A DNA stretch of 32,846 nt from a filamentous cyanobacterium CCP5. Its GTDB lineage: Bacteria > Cyanobacteriota > Cyanobacteriia > Phormidesmidales > Phormidesmidaceae. The stretch is from assembly GCA_003017785.1 (NCBI GenBank), contig PYEQ01000005.1, positions 1 to 32,846 of the forward strand. The letters run 5' to 3'. The notes under the pieces were generated by a model. That model was not told where the DNA came from. It did not search any database and worked only from the letters and a program-made list of their open reading frames with translations. Within the stretch, counting starts at the first letter, position 1. Every line of letters begins with the position of its first letter. Below are positions 24,205-32,084 of the stretch, piece by piece. The position numbers and the translations under genes were made by a program.

Positions 24205-26661
24205 ATGCCTCCGATTTGGCTGCCTAGATATGGTTCTGCCTATGCTTTCGGTGTTGCTGTACTGGGATTAGCGGTATTTTCGCCGCTGCCCCAAAGCTAC
24301 TACCGCATGGTCAGCTGGCCCTGGTGCCTGATCTGGCAGCTGAGCTTTTTGCTGCTGGTCGGCATAGCGATCGCGCTCCTGCGCCAGTTTCAGCGTCCGT
24401 TTAGGCCGCTAGGCTATGGCTTAGATGGGTTAGTAATTTTGATGGGAGGGATTTTAGCCTTCTCCTCCCTCGCTACCCAGTTCAAGCCTGTAGCCCTTGG
24501 GAACTGCCTGTTAGTCGCAGGCTATGGGATGTTGGTCTATGTTGGTCGCAACCTTTCCAGTCAGACTCTGCGGCAGTGGCTAGGATGGTTCCTGGTGAGT
24601 TTGGCGGCCGTTACCGCCGTGGTCAGCCTGAGCTATTGGCGCCCTGACTGGGCTATGTGGCGAAGCGGTGATTTTTATAGCGCCATTCGCAATCCTTATC
24701 CCCTGGGACACCATAATTTTGTGGGCGGATACTTTGCTTTGATGCTGCCCCTAGGGGCAACCTTGGCCGTTAGCGATAAAGACTTGGGTCGCTGGCTAGC
24801 AGCCCCAGCGACCGGGCTGATGGGAATAGCCTTGTATGTTAGCGGCTCTCGAGGGGCGGCTTTGGGGGCTACCACATGGATCGCGATCGCCCTACTGATG
24901 TGGGTGATCCGAGGTCAAGGGCGGCGTCTATATCGCCTGCTGTTTACAGGTGGGCTGTTCTTAGCCTTGATGGGCCTGTTGGCTTCAAATCCGCGGGTAC
25001 GCAGCTTGGTAACCGGGATCGATTTAACGGCTCCGCCGGGAACCGGAGTGATCGCCGACGGGCCGGCCATTGATCGCTGGTTCATGCTCAGGATCGCCGG
25101 AAATATTTTGGGAGATCGCCCCCTGGTTGGGGTCGGCCCTGGCACCCTAGGGCGAGTCTCCAATCTCTATCGCCCCATTGAAGCGGGGGCTGGGCTTGAT
25201 CACATTCAGCAGCTGCACAATCTACCCGCCCAGCTGCTGGCAGAACTGGGTATAGGGGGCGGAGTTTTGTACGTCGGTGGGATCGTGCTGGTGGGTAGGT
25301 TAATTTGGCGGTTGCTGAAAGTGCCGCTACCCGCCCAAGAACGGGGACTAGTGTACGGCATCAGCGGTGGTTTCCTGGCCTACGGCGTTTCTAGTCTGAC
25401 CGACTATCAGCTCGAAAATATCCCGATCTCCCTGGCTTTGACCCTATATGGGTTGATTCTGATAGCCTTAGCCGATGCTCACTTAACGCCACCGGTGTTG
25501 CTCCAAAAGCGATCGCGGCGGTATGCCAGCCTAGGGATGATCGGGCTTGTTGGATTGATGGTTTATGCTTGGCTGCCTTTTGATTTGTCCTTAGCTCTGG
25601 GGCAAAGCGGTATCAGGGCCTTCCAGCGACAGCAACTCATCACTGCCGAAAATCGCTGGCTGAAGGCTACCTCCATTGCCCCCTGGGATCCTACCTTTAG
25701 CGCTCTGGCTACCCAGGAAATTTTAGAGGTGACCTCCCTGACAACGACTTCTGACAACCAAGAATCCCTAAAAGATCTGGCCCTGGAATATGCCCGCGCC
25801 GCTCAAAAAGCCGCCCCCAACGACGCCTGGTTCAACCAGAATCTGGCTGTGCTGCTGGCCGAGACCGATCCTGCTGCGGCCATCCCCTATGCAGAGCGCA
25901 CTGCTCAGCTCTTACCCCGCAGCGAGAACTACACCTACTTTTTGCTAGGTCAGCTCTATCTCGCTCAAGGGCAAAGGGAACGGGCGATCGCCGCCTTTAC
26001 CCTAGAAGCCCTAGTGCGCCCTGAAATTCTCACCTATCCACTGTGGCAAGAGACTCTGTTTTCTGAATTGCAAACAGCAGTCGTTACAACAGCTTTTGCT
26101 GAGTATGATCGGTTGCTAGCCATATTGTCGCCTGATGCCAAAGGCTACCAGCCCCTCGCTGAGATCCGCACGTTTCTATCTTGGTGGTTTAATTTTCCAG
26201 AGATGGGCCAACTTGATGCAGCACTCCGGCCCATTACAAAAGCCGTTGTTTTAGCAGATACAAATCCTGATGCAGCTTTAGAGCAGCTAGAACCCCTCAC
26301 GACAGAATCCCCCTTGCCTCATCGGCTGCTTGCAGCCTGGCTAGATCCGGACCGCTATCTGGATGTTTATTTGACTTCCTTGCCCGAAGGAGATCTCCCC
26401 CACTCAGAACAACTCATGGCGCAGTTGCAGAACTTTAGGGTGTGGCTATCGTCCACGCTCTTTACTCCTAATCAGATGTTTCGTGGAGCCTTGGCCTTTG
26501 CTTATCGCAACCAATCCGCCAATGAAATTCGCCTGATGCTTCGCCCTCAGGGAATACAGGCGTATGAAGTGCTATCTGAGTTAGGGCTATTCCCAACTTG
26601 GCCCAGGGAGTTTCCAGAACTAGACTCTCGGCTCCAAACCCTGAGAGCTGAACGACTCTAA
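24205..26661 (+). CDS. O-antigen ligase/polymerase-like membrane protein with TPR-like C-terminus (copy 1)
   Basis: An 818-aa protein. About residues 1-460 form some ten to twelve membrane helices with a Wzy_C/O-antigen-ligase core: PYPLGHHNFVGGYFALMLPLG, then VSGSRGAALGA and DRWFMLRIAGNIL...LVGVGPGTLGRVSNLY with HIQQLHNLPAQLLAELG. The rest (~490-818) is soluble and TPR-like (for example NDAWFNQNLAVLLAETDP, LLGQLYLAQGQRERAIAAF). These proteins polymerise or ligate lipid-linked sugar repeat units at the outer face of the inner membrane, with the TPR part probably mediating protein contacts. It follows the priming transferase by 8 bp and is followed by a paralog 73 bp later. Confidence 0.88.
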   Translation: MPPIWLPRYGSAYAFGVAVLGLAVFSPLPQSYYRMVSWPWCLIWQLSFLLLVGIAIALLRQFQRPFRPLGYGLDGLVILMGGILAFSSLATQFKPVALGNCLLVAGYGMLVYVGRNLSSQTLRQWLGWFLVSLAAVTAVVSLSYWRPDWAMWRSGDFYSAIRNPYPLGHHNFVGGYFALMLPLGATLAVSDKDLGRWLAAPATGLMGIALYVSGSRGAALGATTWIAIALLMWVIRGQGRRLYRLLFTGGLFLALMGLLASNPRVRSLVTGIDLTAPPGTGVIADGPAIDRWFMLRIAGNILGDRPLVGVGPGTLGRVSNLYRPIEAGAGLDHIQQLHNLPAQLLAELGIGGGVLYVGGIVLVGRLIWRLLKVPLPAQERGLVYGISGGFLAYGVSSLTDYQLENIPISLALTLYGLILIALADAHLTPPVLLQKRSRRYASLGMIGLVGLMVYAWLPFDLSLALGQSGIRAFQRQQLITAENRWLKATSIAPWDPTFSALATQEILEVTSLTTTSDNQESLKDLALEYARAAQKAAPNDAWFNQNLAVLLAETDPAAAIPYAERTAQLLPRSENYTYFLLGQLYLAQGQRERAIAAFTLEALVRPEILTYPLWQETLFSELQTAVVTTAFAEYDRLLAILSPDAKGYQPLAEIRTFLSWWFNFPEMGQLDAALRPITKAVVLADTNPDAALEQLEPLTTESPLPHRLLAAWLDPDRYLDVYLTSLPEGDLPHSEQLMAQLQNFRVWLSSTLFTPNQMFRGALAFAYRNQSANEIRLMLRPQGIQAYEVLSELGLFPTWPREFPELDSRLQTLRAERL

Positions 26662-26734
26662 ATTCTCGTAACCGCTTATCCTCTCGTGCGGTCTGGTTAC
26701 TGAAATACGACTAATTTTTTAAGGATATTTGGAT

Positions 26735-29326
26735 ATGAATAAGATCATTTCTGATAGCAATTCGACTGAAAACTCTGAATATCGGTGGCGAGGCCACTGG
26801 TTATTGATAGTTAACTTTTGCTGTCTAGCAGTTTTCTTTTGGCTGCCTAATAGCTACCTTCGAATGGTGGGATGGCCCTGGATGTTAATTTGGCAGCTTG
26901 GCTTTTTGTCTATTGCAATATTAACTATCTGGATGTTGCGTCAAATCCAGATTCCCTTTGAACCCTTGGGCCATGGATTTGATTGGTTAACAGGAGGATT
27001 TACTCTTTTAATTCTGCTATCGATATTTAAGGCACCAGTTCCTCAATTAGCAGTTTGGTATGCTGCCATGGCTGGTGGATATATCTGTTTGATCTATGTT
27101 TTGCACAACTACATGAGGTTAAGGACTCAATACTTACAGCATCTTTGGCTAGGAATAGTGGCTGTTGGTTTAGGCACTAACGTCATTTCACTATCGCTTT
27201 GGCGCCCGTCTCTATCCATGTGGCTGTCCAATGATTTCAGCGAAGCCGTTCGTAATGCTCAACCACTAGGGCATCACAATTTTGTAGGCGGCTTTGAATT
27301 GCTTGTGCTACCTCTGAGTGCTACCTATGCGCTCTCGAAAAACGGCTGGCAGCGACGACTAGGGGCGATCGCTAGCATCCTGTCTTTGATTATTCTGTTT
27401 ATCTCGGGATCTCGAGGGGCTCTATTAGGGGTCATTGTAATGGGGTTGGCAGCTTGCTGCTTTTTGATCACTCAAGCGCCTCCTAAGCATCGATTAACGC
27501 TTGCGGGATTAGGATTACTAGCATTGTCTGGATTCATTGTGGCGACCCTGGCTAATCCTCGAATGAGGCAAGTGTTGTCTCTGATTAGGAATGCAATAAG
27601 CACGCAGTCTAACCCTTTGGCAGCTGTATTGCTTGATGGCCCAGTGCTTGATCGATGGCAAATGCTCAGAGCTGCGGGTAATATTCTCAAGGCTGAGCCC
27701 TTGACCGGAGTAGGGCTTGGCAATATGGCGCGAGTCTACAGTCTCTATCGGTCTGAGACCATCGGAGCCCTAGGCGATAATATCCAGCAGTTACACAACA
27801 CACCGGCTCAGATTCTCGGCGAGCTGGGACTTGTTGGATTTTCAATCCTGATTGCATTGATCTTTTGCGCAGGTAGGCTGTGGTTATGTCTCAGCAAGCA
27901 GCCCTTGTCTCAGCAAGATAGATTGTTGCTAGTGGGTGTTGGTTTGAGCTTGCTATCGTATGGATTTTTCAGCCTCACGGACTATCAGGTAGAAAATATA
28001 GCGATTTCAGCGCTGTTGACGTTTGACTTAGTTGTGTTGCTAAGCCTGGCTAAATCCTATCTTCCGGCCTCAAAGCTATCGTCATCTAGTTTTCCACAGC
28101 AAATACGAAAGCCAGCTAGCATTGTGGGCTTGTTAATAATTGGAATCATTCTGCGAATTTGGGTCCCCATGGACATCGCTGCTTGGTTACAAAATAGTGC
28201 TGCTACTTCATCGCTTGCTGAAAATCCTGTTCAAGCTGATGCTCAATGGGATCGGGCTTCGAGGTTCACCCCTTGGGATCCCGTTCCCCCGATGCTAGCG
28301 GCCCACAATCTGAGAACACTAGCCCAAACAGCTGCTTCTACCGATCAAGAAGTTTTGAGGAGGCAGGCTATTGAGTATTACAACAGAGTTGTTGAGGCGG
28401 CTCCCAATGACGGGGAGTTTCACCATAATCTAGCCAACCTCCTCTTACCAGTGGATTCTCAGCAGGCTGAAATTCATGCCGGTAAAGCGATTCAGCTGAT
28501 GTCCCGCGATAACTATTATGCTTACTTTCAGCTTGGATTAGCCTATCTCTTGCAGGAAAAAATGGACCAAGCGATTGATGCGTTTGCGTTAGAGATTTTG
28601 GCTAATCCAAGCTCAGCGGCTATCAATGGCTGGTCCGATCAGCCTTTTCTATCGCGAATATCTGAGCCAGTCATGGCGATGACGGTTGACTTATATGACC
28701 AGCTACTAAGCCAGCTAGATTTAAATCTACCAACCCATCAAAGCGTATATGAGCAGAGTCTTTTAGTCCGATGGTGGCATAATTTCCCGTTGCCTGAGTA
28801 TGAGGCTCAATATTTACGACCTCTCGTGCGTGCTCTGGTTGTAGCAGAAACAGAGCAATCATCTGCACTAGAGATACTCAATGATCGGATTCAAGCCGCT
28901 GAAGCGGGAGAAGGTGAGTGGCTACTAAGGGCCTGGATAGATCCAGTTCGATACCTAGAGCCTTATATTCAGCGATTTCAAGTATCTCCAGACGAGGCGA
29001 AAATAATTGAACAGAGCATAGACCAACATCGAAATATTCGAGACTGGCTGAATGCTGATCCTGTTACTGTCGATAATCGGGCTCGCGTTGCGATGTCCTT
29101 TACCTATCGCAATCGCTGGGCCCAGGGGAGATATGATATTTTCCGACCTGAGGGCATTGCGCTTGGGAGGATGGCTTCTAAGCTACAGCTATTTATCCCT
29201 CATCCTCATGTGATGGTTCCCTTGGATGATTTAATTAATCGCTACCAGGCAGATGAGTTAGGTTTCCCCCATCCCGCGACTGTTGGGTTTCAGCTAGTTC
29301 AGACGATGAATTTTAGAACAAATTAG
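26735..29326 (+). CDS. O-antigen ligase/polymerase-like membrane protein with TPR-like C-terminus (copy 2)
   Basis: An 863-aa paralog of the preceding gene. The start is ATG 26735, with AAGGA (26721-26725) as ribosome-binding site; an in-frame TTG at 26729 is less likely. Shared landmarks are WLPNSYLRMVGWPWMLIWQL, then LGHHNFVGGFELLVLPL, ISGSRGALLG and DRWQMLRAAGNILKAEPLTGVGLG with NIQQLHNTPAQILGELG, followed by TPR-like repeats (FHHNLANLL, FQLGLAYLLQEKMDQAIDAF). By eye it is clearly more AT-rich than copy 1 and uses AT-ending codons more often. Its stop overlaps the stop of the convergent 262-aa gene by 4 bp. Its specific acceptor is unknown. Confidence 0.87.
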   Translation: MNKIISDSNSTENSEYRWRGHWLLIVNFCCLAVFFWLPNSYLRMVGWPWMLIWQLGFLSIAILTIWMLRQIQIPFEPLGHGFDWLTGGFTLLILLSIFKAPVPQLAVWYAAMAGGYICLIYVLHNYMRLRTQYLQHLWLGIVAVGLGTNVISLSLWRPSLSMWLSNDFSEAVRNAQPLGHHNFVGGFELLVLPLSATYALSKNGWQRRLGAIASILSLIILFISGSRGALLGVIVMGLAACCFLITQAPPKHRLTLAGLGLLALSGFIVATLANPRMRQVLSLIRNAISTQSNPLAAVLLDGPVLDRWQMLRAAGNILKAEPLTGVGLGNMARVYSLYRSETIGALGDNIQQLHNTPAQILGELGLVGFSILIALIFCAGRLWLCLSKQPLSQQDRLLLVGVGLSLLSYGFFSLTDYQVENIAISALLTFDLVVLLSLAKSYLPASKLSSSSFPQQIRKPASIVGLLIIGIILRIWVPMDIAAWLQNSAATSSLAENPVQADAQWDRASRFTPWDPVPPMLAAHNLRTLAQTAASTDQEVLRRQAIEYYNRVVEAAPNDGEFHHNLANLLLPVDSQQAEIHAGKAIQLMSRDNYYAYFQLGLAYLLQEKMDQAIDAFALEILANPSSAAINGWSDQPFLSRISEPVMAMTVDLYDQLLSQLDLNLPTHQSVYEQSLLVRWWHNFPLPEYEAQYLRPLVRALVVAETEQSSALEILNDRIQAAEAGEGEWLLRAWIDPVRYLEPYIQRFQVSPDEAKIIEQSIDQHRNIRDWLNADPVTVDNRARVAMSFTYRNRWAQGRYDIFRPEGIALGRMASKLQLFIPHPHVMVPLDDLINRYQADELGFPHPATVGFQLVQTMNFRTN

Positions 29327-30111
29327 TCTTGTTCTGGCAAGATGATACTGAACCTACCAGCTGAGTCAATTTCGACTTTGCCTCCTAGAGCTTGAATGTT
29401 TCTGATGGCTAAAGCCTGGGTTCTTTCATGGGAACTGTTGCCCAAAACAATGGACCAGGCATTAATCTGAGCACGCCTGCTAGATGGGTTGCTGGCTAGT
29501 GCCTGGGCTGTTTCTTCAGAGAGTGCAGCGATACTTCTGGCTTCAGGAGTATCACTCTGCATTGCCCAGTCTGCAGCCATTTGAAAAGACGCCTGAGCCA
29601 GTGATGGGGCACCCAAGAATAAGAGTTCATCGGTTCCCTTATAGCGCCAGACGTAATACCCACGCTCAGGAACACCTGGGGATAGATGGCGCAGACCCTC
29701 TTCAATCAGCGCAATCGTCTTATCTGGTAAACCGGCATAAAGACTGGTGCTACTCGAGAGCATGAGATAGTTGTGTACATAGTAAGGATCTTGACGAATG
29801 ATGATCTCGAAGAAATCCGGGCTGAGTCTATAACCCTGCGTATTTCTGATTTCGTCGTCTCCGAAATATTGAAGAAATTCTAATAGGAACCAATCTGAAA
29901 TGAGGTTGCTGTATCCAAAACTAGGTAGCTTCTTCCAGATAGAAAGACGCGCAATTTGACTTATATCGTCTTGTGGCTGTTGGCTAGCAGCGCCTGAATT
30001 TAGAGAATTTTTCAATGAGGCTGTTTGCAATGCAAGAATACCCGTAGTTGCACAGATAAAGCTGACGCAATAAGTAAGCTTTCGTAATCCCAGACGTATA
30101 AATTTCTTCAT
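29323..30111 (-). CDS. Membrane-anchored TPR-like protein of unknown function
   Basis: A 262-aa protein starting at ATG 30109-30111. An N-terminal helix (about residues 12-32, LTYCVSFICATTGILALQTAS) anchors it. The rest resembles helical repeats: SDWFLLEFLQYFGDDEIRNTQGY, then DPYYVHNYLMLSSSTSLYAG and RGYYVWRYKGTDELLFLG, ending with GGKVEID and a short beta-like tail. I recall similar conserved hypothetical proteins in cyanobacteria near pilin or polysaccharide genes but cannot name a function. It lies 161 bp downstream of the pilin gene, same strand, with a strong terminator in between, and converges with copy 2 of the O-antigen-ligase gene (4-bp overlap). Confidence 0.78.
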   Translation of the reverse strand: MKKFIRLGLRKLTYCVSFICATTGILALQTASLKNSLNSGAASQQPQDDISQIARLSIWKKLPSFGYSNLISDWFLLEFLQYFGDDEIRNTQGYRLSPDFFEIIIRQDPYYVHNYLMLSSSTSLYAGLPDKTIALIEEGLRHLSPGVPERGYYVWRYKGTDELLFLGAPSLAQASFQMAADWAMQSDTPEARSIAALSEETAQALASNPSSRRAQINAWSIVLGNSSHERTQALAIRNIQALGGKVEIDSAGRFSIILPEQD

Positions 30112-30132
30112 AGCTTTATTTGCTGAAAGGCA

Positions 30133-30141
30133 TGTGGATAA
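30133..30141 (-). other. Consensus-type DnaA box upstream of the 262-aa gene
   Basis: TGTGGATAA here reads TTATCCACA on the minus strand, a perfect match to the general bacterial DnaA-box consensus. It lies between the pilin terminator and the start of the 262-aa gene. A single isolated box can occur by chance or mark DnaA control. Confidence 0.35.
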
Positions 30142-30149
30142 TGCAATAA

Positions 30150-30187
30150 ATACAAAAGCGGATAGAAACCTCTATCCGCTTTTGTAT
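30150..30187. terminator. Strong hairpin terminator after the pilin gene
   Basis: A perfect 17-bp stem (30150-30166 with 30171-30187) and a 4-nt loop AACC. The inner stem GCGGATAGA/TCTATCCGC is flanked by AAAA on one side and TTTT on the other, so it can work as an intrinsic terminator in both directions. It most likely ends the pilin transcript, read on the minus strand. Confidence 0.85.
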
Positions 30188-30204
30188 CTTTATGACCTGC
30201 ACAA

Positions 30205-30241
30205 GCTAATAATAAAATGCCTTGAGGCTGTTATTATTAGC
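30205..30241 (-). other. Second hairpin in the pilin 3' region
   Basis: GCTAATAATAA (30205-30215) pairs perfectly with TTATTATTAGC (30231-30241). Inside, GCC (30219-30221) and GGC (30226-30228) can form a small stem around TTGA. It starts about 30 nt after the pilin stop and precedes the terminator in the pilin transcript. A role in mRNA stability is plausible. Confidence 0.6.
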
Positions 30242-30271
30242 AATTCAGCTGGTAGCTGAGATTACTAAGCA

Positions 30272-30865
30272 CTACTCGATTGTCTGGAATTCGCCAGCGC
30301 ATTCCGGGCCAGTAGTGGCGTCATAGGTAATGCTGTTAGCGAATGAATAAGGAGCCACAGTATCTAATGCGCCATCAGCTTGAACAGGGGTGTCTACAGT
30401 CTCACACAGTACGGCCAGAGTCGTTGCTTCGTTCGTAGCCTGAACGTTGCCAATACCGAAACCACCGACATACCCTTTCAAAGATGAATCGGCATCGTAT
30501 ACATCGTTATCTACATCCCATGGTCTGGCTGCATTGACGCCGGCTGGATCGGTGGTATCCAACTCAATTTCATAGGAATAGAATTGAGTGAGAGGCTTAA
30601 TACCGAGTCCTAGCTGACCCAGGTCAGGTGTGAATTCTGATCTTTCTAGGTAATAAGCCTGCTGGGCGCGGTTCATAGAACCGACATAGGTCTTGGCTTC
30701 AGACTGGCGGGCTTTGTTAGCCTGGTTGAGGAAGGAAGGCAGAGCAATGGCAGCCAGAATGCCGATGATGATGATAACAACCAGCAGCTCAATTAGGGTG
30801 AAGCCGCCTTCTTCTTTCTTAGTGATGAAATGCTGTAGAAGTTTGGTTTTCAGAGTAGATTTCAT
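30272..30865 (-). CDS. pilA: Type IV pilin-like protein (PilA family)
   Basis: A 197-aa prepilin. The leader is basic (KSTLKTKLLQHFITKKEEGG) and ends at a class III cleavage site G21-F22, followed by TLIELLVVIIIIGILAAIALP with the conserved Glu5 of the mature protein (Glu26). The globular part contains QANKARQSEAKTYVGSMNRAQQAYYLE, typical of cyanobacterial PilA-type pilins, and two Cys near the C-terminus (AVLCETVD, GPECAGEF) that could form the disulfide-bonded loop. A good ribosome-binding site (AAGGAG) lies 11 bp before the ATG at 30863-30865. The product would be processed by PilD and assembled into pili used in motility, adhesion or DNA uptake; whether it is the major or a minor pilin cannot be told. 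Two strong hairpins follow the stop codon. Confidence 0.92.
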   Translation of the reverse strand: MKSTLKTKLLQHFITKKEEGGFTLIELLVVIIIIGILAAIALPSFLNQANKARQSEAKTYVGSMNRAQQAYYLERSEFTPDLGQLGLGIKPLTQFYSYEIELDTTDPAGVNAARPWDVDNDVYDADSSLKGYVGGFGIGNVQATNEATTLAVLCETVDTPVQADGALDTVAPYSFANSITYDATTGPECAGEFQTIE

Positions 30866-31049
30866 GGTTTAGGTGTCTCCTTGATTTAGAAGCGGGGTAT
30901 GGTTTGCTGCGCTTCTTGGCTTAGCCTACCCAGCTCAAATTCAGCAGCGATCACCTGGGGTAAAAAAAGTTGCTGGAATGTTTGCGTAGGCTGGAGTGCT
31001 TGCCAGGGAAGCCATTCTCTGGGTAACTAGAGGGAACTCCTTAGCTGAA

Positions 31050-32033
31050 GTGAGCAACTTGAGTTTTTCAGAGCATCCCAGAACGGCTGACGCGAAGCGG
31101 ATTTTCATGACCGGAGCGAGTGGCTGCGTGGGCCATTATCTGGTGGAACGGCTGCTGAATCAGACTGCCCACGAACTGTTCTTGCTGGTGCGAGATCCGG
31201 GGCGGCTGCGCCTGCCAGTCCAGGAGCATCCAAGGGTCAAGATTTTGCAGGGAAGTTTGGAAGATATTGGCCGTTTCGCTGAGTCGCTGGGGCAGATGGA
31301 CGTGGCAATCCTGGCAGCAGCGGCCTGGGGCGGCGATCAAGATGTGATGGATATTAACGTCAATCGCAATCTGGAGCTATTGCAGCTGCTAGATCCTGGG
31401 CGGTGTCAGGTGATCTACTTTTCTACGGCCAGCATTCTCGATCGCCAGGGACAGCCCCTGCGGGAAGCGGGGGAAATTGGCACCGACTACATTCGCAGCA
31501 AGTATGAATGTCACCAGCAACTGCCAGAGCTGGAGATTTATCCGAAGATCACGACCGTATTTCCGACCTTAGTGTTTGGGGGGGACAAAGACAAGCCCTA
31601 TTCGTTTATTTCGGCAGGGCTACCAGAGGTAGTGAAATGGATGGGGGTGGCCCGGTTCTTGAGTGCTGACGGCAGCTTTCATTTCATTCATGCTCAGGAT
31701 ATTGCTCAGGTGGTGGTGCATTTGGTGGATCATCCGGGCGAAGGCTACCGGGAATATGTATTGGGAAATCCAGCGCTAACGGCAGATGAGTTGGTGGAGA
31801 AGGTGTGTGACTACTTGGGGTTGCGGATTTGGTTCCGGATACCGCTGTCGTTTTGGTTAGCACGGGTGATAATTCGGGTGTTTCGGATTGAGATGGCGGA
31901 TTGGGACTATTTTTGCCTGAGCTACCGACATTTCGTCTATGCGAATGCAACGAATCCGAGTCGGTTTGGCCGGGTGGCTTACTGTGCAACCCTGGCGGAT
32001 CTGCTGCGAATCCACGGAATTGAGGCTGGATAG
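31050..32033 (+). CDS. NAD(P)-dependent epimerase/dehydratase-family protein
   Basis: An extended short-chain dehydrogenase, 327 aa from the GTG at 31050. The Rossmann motif is TGASGCVGHYL (TGxxGxxG) after the first strand KRIFM. The region YFSTASILD is followed by YIRSKYECHQQL, giving the YxxxK-like catalytic pair, and later segments are TTVFPTLVFGGDKDKPYS and FHFIHAQDIAQVVVHLVDHPG. Relatives act on nucleotide sugars or other ring substrates; the substrate here is unknown. The start is uncertain: a GTG at 30996 adds 18 residues, and the first ATG (31107) would remove the first strand. It is divergent from the pilin gene and followed 51 bp later by ruvB. Confidence 0.82.
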   Translation: MSNLSFSEHPRTADAKRIFMTGASGCVGHYLVERLLNQTAHELFLLVRDPGRLRLPVQEHPRVKILQGSLEDIGRFAESLGQMDVAILAAAAWGGDQDVMDINVNRNLELLQLLDPGRCQVIYFSTASILDRQGQPLREAGEIGTDYIRSKYECHQQLPELEIYPKITTVFPTLVFGGDKDKPYSFISAGLPEVVKWMGVARFLSADGSFHFIHAQDIAQVVVHLVDHPGEGYREYVLGNPALTADELVEKVCDYLGLRIWFRIPLSFWLARVIIRVFRIEMADWDYFCLSYRHFVYANATNPSRFGRVAYCATLADLLRIHGIEAG

Positions 32034-32084
32034 TGCTGTTGAACTATTCTATGATGGGGCCACTGCGTGTTTGCGGATGGCACT

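Noticed and set aside
26668-26700. Hairpin between the two O-antigen-ligase genes as a terminator
   Set aside because: Stems of 5-6 bp compete with each other and no T-run follows directly; the genes are probably co-transcribed.
28089-28099. DnaA-box-like TTTTCCACA inside the second O-antigen-ligase gene
   Set aside because: It is a single copy within coding sequence, with no clustering.
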